A stretch of DNA of 12,978 nt from Clostridiales bacterium (GTDB lineage: Bacteria; Bacillota_A; Clostridia; Peptostreptococcales; Anaerovoracaceae): contig JAILFI010000111.1 of the NCBI GenBank assembly GCA_024697655.1, positions 1 through 12,978 on the forward strand, written 5' to 3'. Every line of letters begins with the position of its first letter. The stretch's first letter is position 1. Under the pieces are notes generated by a model. It ran no database searches. It was given only the letters and a program-made list of their open reading frames with translations, and had not been told where the DNA came from. This document shows positions 1-6,807 of the stretch, in pieces. A program made the translations under genes and the position numbers.

Positions 1-254
1 CGCGGATCGATCTGGACCGGCAGCGGGGGATGGATTTTCTGAACGGGAAACTGCTGCGGGGAGCACCGGCGCCATATACCGAAACAGAAGCAGCGGGCGG
101 AAACCGGCCGGACGTGGAAGACGGCACCGTCCTCGTGCGTGTTTTCGGAGACGGACGGTTCCTCGGGATGGCCCACTACGATGCACAGGCAGGAACGGTG
201 AAAGCGCATAAAGTGCTGGCACCTGAGATCAAAGAAGAATGGACGCGCGGATAA
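1..254 (+). CDS. truB: tRNA pseudouridine(55) synthase TruB, C-terminal part (partial, 5' end outside window)
   Basis: The frame is open from the window edge to a TAA at 252-254, giving about 84 residues. TruB converts U55 of the tRNA T-loop to pseudouridine. The visible part is only the C-terminal PUA-like tail. It has the family pattern of a hydrophobic strand (TVLVRVF), a glycine turn (GDGRFLGMA) and a final lysine-rich strand ending KVLAPEI; the catalytic aspartate domain is upstream. The ATG at 30 is internal and not a start. ribF begins 16 bases after the stop, and truB-ribF is a very common bacterial pair, which supports the call. Alone this tail would be weakly diagnostic, so the identification rests partly on context. 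Confidence 0.75.
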   Translation, partial: RIDLDRQRGMDFLNGKLLRGAPAPYTETEAAGGNRPDVEDGTVLVRVFGDGRFLGMAHYDAQAGTVKAHKVLAPEIKEEWTRG

Positions 255-270
255 GACCCGCGAAGAGCAT

Positions 271-1242
271 ATGATCGTTTACCACGACTTGAATGACATC
301 GACATAAAGGAACGGACCGCCATCGCGCTCGGCAATTTCGACGGCGTACACAGAGGTCATCAGGAACTGATCCGGCGCGCGGTCGCAGCCGGCAGGGAGA
401 AAAACCTTGCCAGCGCGGTCTTTACGTTCTCCAACCACCCGCGCAATCTGCTGGCGGGGGAGGATGTAGTGAAGAACATCCTCTATCCGGAGGAAAAGCA
501 GCGGATCATCGAGGATCTGGGGGTCGATATCCTCTTCGATATCCCGTTCACCTGGGATATCTGCGCGATGGAGCCTCTGAGCTACATCGAGGAACTGCTC
601 TTCGGCGCATTCCGCGCGCAGGAGATCTTCTGCGGTTTCAACTATACATTCGGCTACAAGGCGGGCGGTGACGTCCGGCTGCTGAAGAAGGAAGGCGCGG
701 CACGGGGCCGGGAGGTCCACGTGCTCGATCCGGTCAGGGTGAACGGCAGGATCGTCAGTTCGACGCTGATCCGGGAGTGCATCGAGGTGGGCAATATCGA
801 AGCCTGCGATGCGTTTCTGGGGCGTCCCTATTCGCTGAACGGGACGGTGGTGCACGGCAACGAGATCGGCAGAACGATCGGTTTCCCGACATGCAACCTG
901 CTTGTGGATGAGACGATGGTGACGCCGCCCAACGGCGTCTACGTGACAAACTGTCTCGTCGAGGAACTGGCGGACCTGCAGGAAGCGGAACAGACGGGGT
1001 ATCCGTTCGTCTGGAGGCGGTATCCGGCCGTGACGAACATCGGCGTCAAGCCCACGATCGGCACGTACGCAAAGAACGTGGAAACGCATATTTTCGATTT
1101 TGACCGCGATATGTACGGACAGGACATCCGGGTCGAATTCCTCAAGATGACGCGGCCTGAGACCCGTTTTGACGGTCTGGAAGCCCTGCAGGCGCAGATC
1201 GCCCGCGACTGCGCAAATGCGCGCGCTTATCACGGGATCTGA
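271..1242 (+). CDS. ribF: bifunctional riboflavin kinase / FAD synthetase RibF
   Basis: This cytosolic enzyme phosphorylates riboflavin to FMN and adenylylates FMN to FAD. The 323 residues match the family's usual 305-330. The N-terminal nucleotidyltransferase domain shows GNFDGVHRGH (residues 21-30), TFSNHP (52-57), CGFNYTFGYKAGGD (121-134) and SSTLIRE (163-169). The C-terminal kinase domain shows GNEIGRTIGFPTCN (196-209), NGVYVT (221-226), TNIGVKPTIG (255-264) and the RPETRF segment with the probable catalytic Glu297. Between NGVYVT and TNIGVKP lies a longer loop than usual (about 228-250, acidic with LQEAEQTG). The start at 271 has only a weak GAAGAG-type ribosome binding site. It probably depends on translation through truB, 16 bases upstream. 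A terminator follows directly. Confidence 0.95.
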   Translation: MIVYHDLNDIDIKERTAIALGNFDGVHRGHQELIRRAVAAGREKNLASAVFTFSNHPRNLLAGEDVVKNILYPEEKQRIIEDLGVDILFDIPFTWDICAMEPLSYIEELLFGAFRAQEIFCGFNYTFGYKAGGDVRLLKKEGAARGREVHVLDPVRVNGRIVSSTLIRECIEVGNIEACDAFLGRPYSLNGTVVHGNEIGRTIGFPTCNLLVDETMVTPPNGVYVTNCLVEELADLQEAEQTGYPFVWRRYPAVTNIGVKPTIGTYAKNVETHIFDFDRDMYGQDIRVEFLKMTRPETRFDGLEALQAQIARDCANARAYHGI

Positions 1243-1265
1243 GCATTCGCTGATATGGTAGCAAG

Positions 1266-1288
1266 CCCGCACCTGGTGCGGGTTTTTT
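1266..1288 (+). terminator. intrinsic terminator after ribF
   Basis: A 7-bp perfect GC-rich stem, CCCGCAC (1266-1272) with GTGCGGG (1276-1282) and a CTG loop, is followed by six T (1283-1288). It ends the truB-ribF operon 23 bases after the ribF stop. Confidence 0.9.
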
Positions 1289-1323
1289 ATACACATATTG
1301 TGTTTTTTTAGACGGTTTATGCA

Positions 1324-1352
1324 TTGACTGAAAAGCCTCTCAAGGGTATCCT
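1324..1352 (+). promoter_or_regulatory. sigma-A-type promoter of uraA
   Basis: The -35 box is TTGACT (1324-1329), followed by a 17-base spacer and the -10 box TATCCT (1347-1352). Transcription should start near 1359, giving a leader of about 60 bases. The TTG that would open the longest reading frame is the -35 box itself, so that start is excluded. Confidence 0.75.
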
Positions 1353-1358
1353 AAAAAA

Positions 1359-1384
1359 GATGGTACAGCCCAAAGGCAGCCATC
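1359..1384 (+). promoter_or_regulatory. 5' hairpin in the uraA leader
   Basis: GATGG (1359-1363) pairs with CCATC (1380-1384), and GCC (1368-1370) pairs with GGC (1375-1377) around a CAAA loop, leaving an internal loop (TACA / AG). It sits at the predicted 5' end of the transcript. The loop does not match the PyrR-binding consensus (CNGNGA hexaloop), so PyrR attenuation is not supported. It may simply stabilise the mRNA. Confidence 0.4.
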
Positions 1385-1419
1385 GCACATATCTCTATCT
1401 GAACCATACAGGAGTAGTC

Positions 1420-2703
1420 ATGAGTAAGAATAACGAGATCATTCAGGTCGACGAACGAGTGCCTCTCGGAAAGGGGATCCCCCTCAGTATCCAGCACACG
1501 TTCGCCATGTTCAGTGCGTCCGTTCTGGTCCCGTACCTGCTCGGCATCAGTCCCGCCATTGCGCTTCTGATGAACGGCATCGGCACGCTGATCTTCATCT
1601 TTGTCACAAAGGGAAAGAGCCCGGCATACCTCGGCTCCAGTTTCGCCTTCATCAGTCCGGCGCTGCTGGTCATCAACGATCCGAATCTGGGGTATCAGTA
1701 CGCGCTCGGCGGATTTGTCATCACCGGCTGCATATTCATGGCAGTCGCGATCCTGATCAAGTTCGTCGGCGTCCACTGGATCGACATTGTCCTGCCGCCC
1801 GCAGCCATGGGGCCGATCGTTGCTCTGATCGGTCTGGAACTGGCAGGCAGCGCGGCGCAGAACGGCGGCATCATCCTCAACGAGGCGTCCGGATATGATC
1901 ACATCGATCCGAAACTGGTCATTGTCTTCGTCGTGACGCTGCTGCTGGCGGTCTTCGGTCAGATCCTCTACAGAGGATTTGCCGCCGCCATCGCGATCCT
2001 GATCTCCATCGTCGTCGGGTATTTCGTAGCGCTCGCGCTGGGGATCGTCGACTTCTCGTCAGTCCATGACGCGACATGGCTCGCGATGCCCAACATCATG
2101 CATCCGAAGTTCAGCCTCGATGCGATCCTGATCATCATCCCTGCTTCGCTCGTCGTCATCTCCGAGCACATCGGCCACCAGGTCGTCACTTCCGAGATCG
2201 TCGGCCGCGACCTGCTGAAAGACCCCGGTCTGCACAGATCCCTCATCTCCGACGGCATCTCCACAACGCTGTCCGGCCTGATGGGTTCCGTTCCGACCAC
2301 GACTTACGGCGAGAACATCGGCGTCATGGCCATCACCAAGGTCTACAGTGTCTGGGTCATCGGCGGCGCGGCGGTCTTCTCGATCGTCCTGTCCTTCATC
2401 GGCAAAGCGTCCGGTCTCATCATGAGCATTCCGGCGCCGGTCATGGGCGGTGTCAGCTTCCTGCTGTACGGCATGATCGCTGCCTCCGGCCTGCGTCTTC
2501 TGGTCGATGAAAAGGTAGACTACTCCAAGGCGCGCAATCTGGCGCTTTCCTCGGTCGTCTTCATCACTGGTCTGTCCGGCGCGTTCGTCCAGATCGGCAA
2601 CGTCAAGCTGACCGGTATGTGCCTGGCGACGATCGTCGGCATGATCCTCGGTCTGGTCTTCTTCCTGCTGGATAAAGCGAAGCTGACCAACGACTCCGAA
2701 TAG
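1420..2703 (+). CDS. uraA: uracil permease UraA (nucleobase:cation symporter-2 family)
   Basis: This is an inner-membrane proton symporter that imports uracil for pyrimidine salvage. With the ATG at 1420 the protein has 427 residues, the family norm. The sequence follows E. coli UraA almost motif by motif: VPLGKGIPLSIQH at the N-terminus, AYLGSSFAFISP, LPPAAMGPIVALIGLELAG, then the substrate/proton sites ISEHIGH (Glu249, His253) and TTTYGENIGVMAIT (Glu298), and PVMGGVSFLLYG near the C-terminus. The repeated hydrophobic segments fit the 14-helix fold. The start at 1420 has GGAG at 1411-1414 and lies downstream of the mapped promoter; the in-frame TTG at 1324 is the -35 hexamer. The gene stands alone between two terminators. 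PbuX/UacT-type purine permeases are more distant alternatives. Confidence 0.93.
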   Translation: MSKNNEIIQVDERVPLGKGIPLSIQHTFAMFSASVLVPYLLGISPAIALLMNGIGTLIFIFVTKGKSPAYLGSSFAFISPALLVINDPNLGYQYALGGFVITGCIFMAVAILIKFVGVHWIDIVLPPAAMGPIVALIGLELAGSAAQNGGIILNEASGYDHIDPKLVIVFVVTLLLAVFGQILYRGFAAAIAILISIVVGYFVALALGIVDFSSVHDATWLAMPNIMHPKFSLDAILIIIPASLVVISEHIGHQVVTSEIVGRDLLKDPGLHRSLISDGISTTLSGLMGSVPTTTYGENIGVMAITKVYSVWVIGGAAVFSIVLSFIGKASGLIMSIPAPVMGGVSFLLYGMIAASGLRLLVDEKVDYSKARNLALSSVVFITGLSGAFVQIGNVKLTGMCLATIVGMILGLVFFLLDKAKLTNDSE

Positions 2704-2770
2704 GGCGGAAGAATGGCGGGAAGCGATTCCTTGAGAAACCGCCCCCGGGAATCATTCATAAAGATCATGG

Positions 2771-2805
2771 ACGGGAGAAAGAAAACACTTGCTTTCTCCC
2801 GTTTT
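2771..2805 (+). terminator. intrinsic terminator after uraA
   Basis: CGGGAGAAAG (2772-2781) pairs perfectly with CTTTCTCCCG (2792-2801) across a 10-base loop and is followed by TTTT. It lies 68 bases after the uraA stop. Its right arm overlaps the proposed rpsO -35 box. Confidence 0.8.
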
Positions 2806-2817
2806 ACGTGGTAAATT
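2789..2817 (+). promoter_or_regulatory. probable rpsO promoter with extended -10
   Basis: A weak -35 box TTGCTT (2789-2794) is followed by a 17-base spacer and the -10 box TAAATT (2812-2817), preceded by TGG (2809-2811) as an extended -10. The predicted start near 2824 gives an 80-base leader. The same TGG-TAAAT layout recurs ahead of the TetR gene at 8016. Confidence 0.5.
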
Positions 2818-2828
2818 AAATCGTTAGC

Positions 2829-2879
2829 GTAACTACCTGTACCTGGTTTTACGACACTCCGACGGAAACTCAGTACAGG
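2829..2879 (+). promoter_or_regulatory. structured rpsO leader, candidate S15 autoregulatory site
   Basis: CCTGTAC (2836-2842) pairs perfectly with GTACAGG (2873-2879). A competing hairpin pairs GTAA-ACC (2829-2837) with GGT-TTAC (2845-2852) and uses two of the same bases, so the two folds exclude each other. S15 represses its own mRNA through structured leaders in several bacterial groups, but the leaders are not conserved between groups. The structure is visible; the regulatory role is inferred. Confidence 0.4.
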
Positions 2880-2903
2880 CGAATGAAGAAAAGGAGAAAG
2901 AAC

Positions 2904-3170
2904 ATGATCGATCAGGCTAAAAAAGCAGAAATCATCAAAGAGTACGGCCTCAAAGAAGGCGACACCGGTTCCCCGGAAGTCCAGGTTGCGATCCTGACCT
3001 ACAGAATCAACGACCTGAACGAGCACCTCAAGGTCCACAAGAAGGACCATCACTCCAGAAGAGGTCTTCTGAAGATGGTAGGTCAGAGAAAGAACCTGCT
3101 CAACTATCTGAAGGAAAAGGATCTGGAGAGATACAGAACTCTGATCGCAAGACTGGGTCTGAGAAAATAA
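2904..3170 (+). CDS. rpsO: 30S ribosomal protein S15
   Basis: S15 binds the three-way junction of 16S rRNA helices 20-22 early in assembly of the small-subunit platform. The 88 residues match the family (about 89). They contain the signature [21 protein letters not shown] and the N-terminal [17 protein letters not shown]. The ATG at 2904 has AAGGAG at 2891-2896 with 7-base spacing. The ATG at 2883 would add KKRRKN-type residues not found in the family and would place the ribosome binding site inside the gene. rpsO followed by pnp is a widely conserved order. Confidence 0.97.
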   Translation: MIDQAKKAEIIKEYGLKEGDTGSPEVQVAILTYRINDLNEHLKVHKKDHHSRRGLLKMVGQRKNLLNYLKEKDLERYRTLIARLGLRK

Positions 3171-3181
3171 GACTTGATGAT

Positions 3182-3209
3182 AAAGCGAGGCGTGAACCGC
3201 TTCGCTTTT
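3182..3209 (+). terminator. rpsO-pnp intergenic hairpin (leaky terminator or processing site)
   Basis: AAAGCGAGGCG (3182-3192) pairs with CGCTTCGCTTT (3198-3208) over 11 positions, with one G-U wobble and a TGAAC loop; only four T end it. It probably terminates part of the rpsO transcription and leaves the rest to enter pnp. In E. coli the equivalent region holds an RNase III-cut hairpin used for PNPase autoregulation. Which role applies here is not determined. Confidence 0.6.
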
Positions 3210-3247
3210 CATATATGCGGCCGGACGAGCCGGTGCGCAGAAGAATG

Positions 3248-3274
3248 ATTTTAACAGGAGGTAGTTGTTAAAAT
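3248..3274 (+). promoter_or_regulatory. pnp ribosome-binding-site hairpin
   Basis: ATTTTAACA (3248-3256) pairs perfectly over 9 bp with TGTTAAAAT (3266-3274). The GGAGG of the ribosome binding site sits in the 9-base loop, and the first two bases of the pnp ATG form the end of the 3' arm. A second weak hairpin (3217-3238) lies just upstream. An A/U-rich stem this close to the start could tune pnp translation by temperature, ribosome loading or PNPase itself. Confidence 0.55.
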
Positions 3275-5369
3275 GAAGTTTGAAGATTACAAGACATTTC
3301 GTACCGCAGTAGGCGGCAAGCTCCTCGAGCTGGAGATCGGCAAGGTCTGCGAGCAGACCAACGGCCAGGTATGGGTCCGTTACGGCGATACGGTGGTCAA
3401 CGTGACCGTCGTCGCGTCCAAGGAGCCCCGCCCGGACATCGATTTCTTCCCGCTGTCCTGCAACTATGAAGAGAAAATGTATGCGGTCGGCCGTATCCCC
3501 GGCGGATTCCTCAAGAGAGAGGGCAGACCCAGCGAGCAGGCGATCCTGTTCTCCCGTCTGATGGACCGTCCGCTGCGTCCGCTGTTCCCGAAGGGCTACT
3601 ACAATGACGTGCAGGTCGTCGCGACCGTCATGAGCATGGATCACGACGCACCGAGCGAGATCGCCGCGATGATCGGCAGCTCCTGCGCGATCGCGATCTC
3701 CGACATCCCGTGGGACGGCCCGACAGGCGCGGTCCTTGTCGGCAGAGTCGACGGCGAATTCATCATCAACCCGGACAGCGAACAGAGAGCCAAGAGCGAC
3801 CTGTCCCTGTACGTGGCAGGTACCGACAACGCGGTCATGATGGTCGAAGCCGGTGCGCAGGAAGTACCGGAAGACGTCATCCTCGACGCGATCCTCTTCG
3901 GTCATGAAGAAATCAAGAAGATCGTCGCGTTCATCAACGAGATCGTGGCGGAAGTCGGCAAACCCAAGCAGGAAGTCGATCTGCACAAGGTCCCCGAAGA
4001 CATCGACAACGCGGTCCGCGAATACGCGACCGACAAAATGCGCGAAGCGGTCCTCACCCAGGAGAAGCTCGCCCGTCTCGAGAACATGGACGCTGTCGAA
4101 GCCGAGACCAAAGAACACTTTGAAGAGATCTATCCGGACAATGCCGGCGACATCGATGCTGTTCTGTACAACATCACCAAGGAGCAGGTCAGAAGCCTGA
4201 TCCTCGACCACAACATCCGTCCGGATAACCGTACCCCGAAAGAGATCCGTCCGATCTGGTGCGACACCGGCGTACTGCCGAGAGCCCACGGCACCGGCAT
4301 GTTCAAGAGAGGCCAGACCCAGGCGCTGTCCGTCTGCACCCTGGCTCCCGTCGGCGACGGCCAGAGGATCGACGGCATCGGCGAACAGACCGAGAAGAGA
4401 TACATCCATCACTACAACTTCCCGCCGTATTCCGTCGGTGAGGCGAAGCCCATCCGCAGCCCGGGAAGACGTGAGATCGGTCACGGCGCGCTTGCTGAAA
4501 GAGCGCTTCTGCCGGTCCTGCCGAGTGTCGAAGAATTCCCGTACGCCATCCGTGTGGTCTCCGAGATCCTGTCCTCCAACGGCAGTTCCTCGATGGCCAG
4601 CACCTGCGGCAGCACCATGGCTCTGATGGATGCCGGTGTTCCGATCAAGGCACCCGTCAGCGGCATCGCGATGGGTCTGATCACCAGAGAAGAGGAAGAC
4701 GGCTCCAGAAAGACCGTTATCCTGTCCGACATTCAGGGCATGGAAGACTTCCTCGGCGACATGGACTTCAAGGTCACCGGTACGGCGAAGGGTGTCACCG
4801 CTGTCCAGATGGACATCAAGATCCACGGCATCGACCGCGAGATCCTGTCTGCGGCGCTGAGCCAGGCAAGAGAAGGCCGCATGTTCATCATGAACGAGAT
4901 GCTGGCTGAGATCCCGGCTCCGAGAGCGGAACTGTCCAAGTGGGCACCGCGTATCCTGACCCTGCAGGTGGATCCGGACAAAGTCCGCATCATCATCGGC
5001 CCGGGCGGCAAGACCATCAACGGCATCATCGACAAGACCGGCGTCAAGATCGACATCAACGACGACGGCACCGTCTTCGTCGCATCGCCTGACATGGATG
5101 CCGCGAATGCCGCGATCCGCGAGATCGAACTGCTGGTCAAGGAAGTCGAAGTCGGAGAGACCTACGACGGTGAAGTCAAGCGCATCATGAACTTCGGCGC
5201 GTTCATCGAAGTCCTGCCGGGCAAAGAAGGCCTGCTGCACATCTCCAAGATGGCGAAAGGCAGAGTCGAGAAGGTCGAAGATGTCATGAACATCGGTGAT
5301 CACGTCCGCGTCAAGGTCTATGAGATCGACAACCAGGGCCGCATCAATCTGCTCAGAGCAGACGACTAG
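3273..5369 (+). CDS. pnp: polyribonucleotide nucleotidyltransferase (PNPase)
   Basis: This trimeric exoribonuclease degrades RNA 3' to 5' by phosphorolysis and can also add 3' tails. The 698 residues hold the full domain order. The first RNase PH domain carries GGFLKREGRPSEQ and SRLMDRPLRPLFP, followed by a helical linker. The second, catalytic RNase PH domain carries LGDMDFKVTGT; Asp492, Asp498 and Lys500 align with E. coli Asp486, Asp492 and Lys494. Next come a KH domain (about 565-625, RIIIGPGGKTINGI) and an S1 domain (about 628-695, YDGEVKRIMNFGAFIEVLPGKEGLLHIS). The start at 3273 has AGGAGG at 3256-3261, 11 bases upstream and within a hairpin loop. Transcription probably reads through from rpsO. 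Codons strongly favour C or G in the third position. Confidence 0.98.
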   Translation: MKFEDYKTFRTAVGGKLLELEIGKVCEQTNGQVWVRYGDTVVNVTVVASKEPRPDIDFFPLSCNYEEKMYAVGRIPGGFLKREGRPSEQAILFSRLMDRPLRPLFPKGYYNDVQVVATVMSMDHDAPSEIAAMIGSSCAIAISDIPWDGPTGAVLVGRVDGEFIINPDSEQRAKSDLSLYVAGTDNAVMMVEAGAQEVPEDVILDAILFGHEEIKKIVAFINEIVAEVGKPKQEVDLHKVPEDIDNAVREYATDKMREAVLTQEKLARLENMDAVEAETKEHFEEIYPDNAGDIDAVLYNITKEQVRSLILDHNIRPDNRTPKEIRPIWCDTGVLPRAHGTGMFKRGQTQALSVCTLAPVGDGQRIDGIGEQTEKRYIHHYNFPPYSVGEAKPIRSPGRREIGHGALAERALLPVLPSVEEFPYAIRVVSEILSSNGSSSMASTCGSTMALMDAGVPIKAPVSGIAMGLITREEEDGSRKTVILSDIQGMEDFLGDMDFKVTGTAKGVTAVQMDIKIHGIDREILSAALSQAREGRMFIMNEMLAEIPAPRAELSKWAPRILTLQVDPDKVRIIIGPGGKTINGIIDKTGVKIDINDDGTVFVASPDMDAANAAIREIELLVKEVEVGETYDGEVKRIMNFGAFIEVLPGKEGLLHISKMAKGRVEKVEDVMNIGDHVRVKVYEIDNQGRINLLRADD

Positions 5370-5395
5370 TCGGGTCTGCAGGGCGATTACGAAAT

Positions 5396-5433
5396 AAAAA
5401 AGGCGAGCCGCCCGGACGGGGGCTCGCTTTTTT
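5396..5433. terminator. bidirectional terminator between pnp and the nhaC-type gene
   Basis: GCGAGCC (5403-5409) pairs with GGCTCGC (5421-5427), with an inner CCC/GGG extension. The stem is flanked by six A (5396-5401) on the left and six T (5428-5433) on the right, so it can end both converging transcripts. Confidence 0.9.
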
Positions 5434-5447
5434 CGTGGCACCGTTTT

Positions 5448-6698
5448 TCAGCGATTCTTCTGCAGCCGCTTTGCAGCAAGGTTGACCAGCGGGACGGCGT
5501 AGACGTAGACCGCGAACGGGACCGCCGCATACGAAACGCCCAGGAGCGCCAGCGGGACGCTGCACAGGATGCACCAGGGGATCAGCGCCGGCAGTGTGAT
5601 CGCGGTGTTCTCAATGTCGAGCGCGAAGGATTCCTTCGGGATCCCCTGTTTTTCGTAGCTCGACCGCAGCAGATCCCTGCTCAGCAGGATGCCCATGATC
5701 TGGTTGCAGAAGACCGAAGCGGAAACAAGGCAGAGTAGGATCATCGCAGGGAACAGTCCGATCCGCGCCGCCAGCCGTTCGATACGTGCCTGGACCGTCC
5801 GGATCATACCGGTACCGTCCAGAATACCGGTGTAGCTGCAGGCGATGGTGATGATGACGACCGTACTGAGCATGGAGAGCAGTCCGCCGCCGTTCAGGAT
5901 CCCGGCCACAGCCGGATCCGGAGATGCATAACCGAGGATCGCCGCACGGAGAAACTCGGTGACAGGCACGTGCTGTACAGTGAGCGCGGCAGCGCCGGCA
6001 GCCGCGATACTTGCGGAGAGTGTTACGGCAATGTGGATCTTCAGAAGCGGGAAGAGCAGGATGACCGCAGCCGGAAGAAGCGTCCAGGGAGAGAGGGAGA
6101 AGGTGTCTTCAAAGGCGCGCAGGACGTTTGGATCGATCGAGGAAACGGGATGCGTGACGGACAGATACGTGTAGAAAACCAGACAGAGCAGCCATGGGAT
6201 GAACCCCGTCCGGAGCATGTTCTTCACATTTGTATAAAGGTCCGTACCGGTGAGGGCGGCAACTGTGAAAGCTGTTGAAGAGGCCGGGGAAGTCCGGTCT
6301 CCGAAATAGATGCCGGACAGGACGACGCCGGCGGTCAGGATGGGATCGACGCCGCCGCTGCGTGCGATGGTCATGAAAATCACACCGGCTGTTCCCGCAA
6401 CACCGAAAGAGGTTCCCAGCGCGTAGCTGAGCAGGCAGGTCAGCAGGAACGTGATGAGCAGGAAAAGAGGAGGCCGGATCAGCTGTACGCCGTACCAGAC
6501 AATGGTCACGATCGTACCCGCGCTTCGCCAGGTGCCCGTCAGAATGCCGATGAGAAGGAGGACGAGGAGCAGTGCGATGGTCGTTCTGACTCCGTTGAGG
6601 CTCATGCGCATGACAGCCAAAGGACGGTGTCCCATTCTGACGCCAAGTACAATGAAGATGATATAGCCGATGATCAGAGCTCCGATAATATATTGCAT
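5448..6698 (-). CDS. nhaC: NhaC-family Na+/H+ antiporter
   Basis: This is a membrane antiporter of the NhaC family, expected to exchange sodium for protons; some relatives (MleN type) couple malate/lactate exchange. The 416 residues are nearly all in hydrophobic helices. The family signature region is clear: SYALGTSFGVAGTAGVIF (91-108) and YFGDRTSPASSTAFTVA (131-147), followed by GTDLYTNVKNML (151-162), matching the GDKxSPxSDT...GTD pattern. NhaC proteins are usually 450-480 residues, so this one is compact. I chose the ATG at 6698 because AAGGA lies 12-16 bases upstream and the promoter -10 box (6729-6734) overlaps the longer in-frame TTG start at 6740. Substrate specificity is not resolved from sequence. 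Confidence 0.82.
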   Translation of the reverse strand: MQYIIGALIIGYIIFIVLGVRMGHRPLAVMRMSLNGVRTTIALLLVLLLIGILTGTWRSAGTIVTIVWYGVQLIRPPLFLLITFLLTCLLSYALGTSFGVAGTAGVIFMTIARSGGVDPILTAGVVLSGIYFGDRTSPASSTAFTVAALTGTDLYTNVKNMLRTGFIPWLLCLVFYTYLSVTHPVSSIDPNVLRAFEDTFSLSPWTLLPAAVILLFPLLKIHIAVTLSASIAAAGAAALTVQHVPVTEFLRAAILGYASPDPAVAGILNGGGLLSMLSTVVIITIACSYTGILDGTGMIRTVQARIERLAARIGLFPAMILLCLVSASVFCNQIMGILLSRDLLRSSYEKQGIPKESFALDIENTAITLPALIPWCILCSVPLALLGVSYAAVPFAVYVYAVPLVNLAAKRLQKNR

Positions 6699-6728
6699 GC
6701 GTGTATCGATCCTTGAAAAACTGCTTTC

Positions 6729-6758
6729 AGTATAATGCAATTCCGTGAGAAACGACAG
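6729..6758 (-). promoter_or_regulatory. probable promoter of the nhaC-type gene
   Basis: Read on the minus strand, CTGTCG (6758-6753) is followed by an 18-base spacer and TATACT (6734-6729). The -10 is good and the -35 weak. It overlaps the in-frame TTG at 6740, which favours the ATG at 6698 as start. Confidence 0.4.
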
Positions 6759-6765
6759 GCGTTTA

Positions 6766-6774
6766 TGCTATGAT
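6766..6774 (+). promoter_or_regulatory. extended -10 promoter of the phosphatase gene
   Basis: TGC-TATGAT (6766-6774) is an extended -10 element 33 bases before the phosphatase start. No good -35 box is seen 17 bases upstream. The divergent nhaC-type promoter starts within 10 bases, so the two may interfere. Confidence 0.4.
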
Positions 6775-6807
6775 AGACAAAGAAACGGGCAGAGGAGAGA
6801 GTAAAAC

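Noticed and set aside
229..1296. 355-codon open frame on the minus strand opposite ribF
   Set aside because: It runs through the ribF terminator and has shadow-type composition; ribF explains the DNA.
1291..1303. ACACA-TAT-TGTGT palindrome upstream of the uraA promoter
   Set aside because: It is only 13 bp with 5-base arms in AT-rich spacer DNA; too short to claim as an operator without conservation data.
2520..5441. 973-codon open frame on the minus strand opposite pnp and rpsO
   Set aside because: It is an antisense shadow. The sense genes avoid T/A-rich third positions, so the opposite strand lacks stops. The predicted protein is Asp/Val/Arg-rich with no domain, and it crosses intergenic hairpins.
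6714..6729. TGAAA/TTTCA inverted repeat between nhaC-type and phosphatase genes
   Set aside because: Five-base arms are expected by chance and it is not clearly placed on either promoter.
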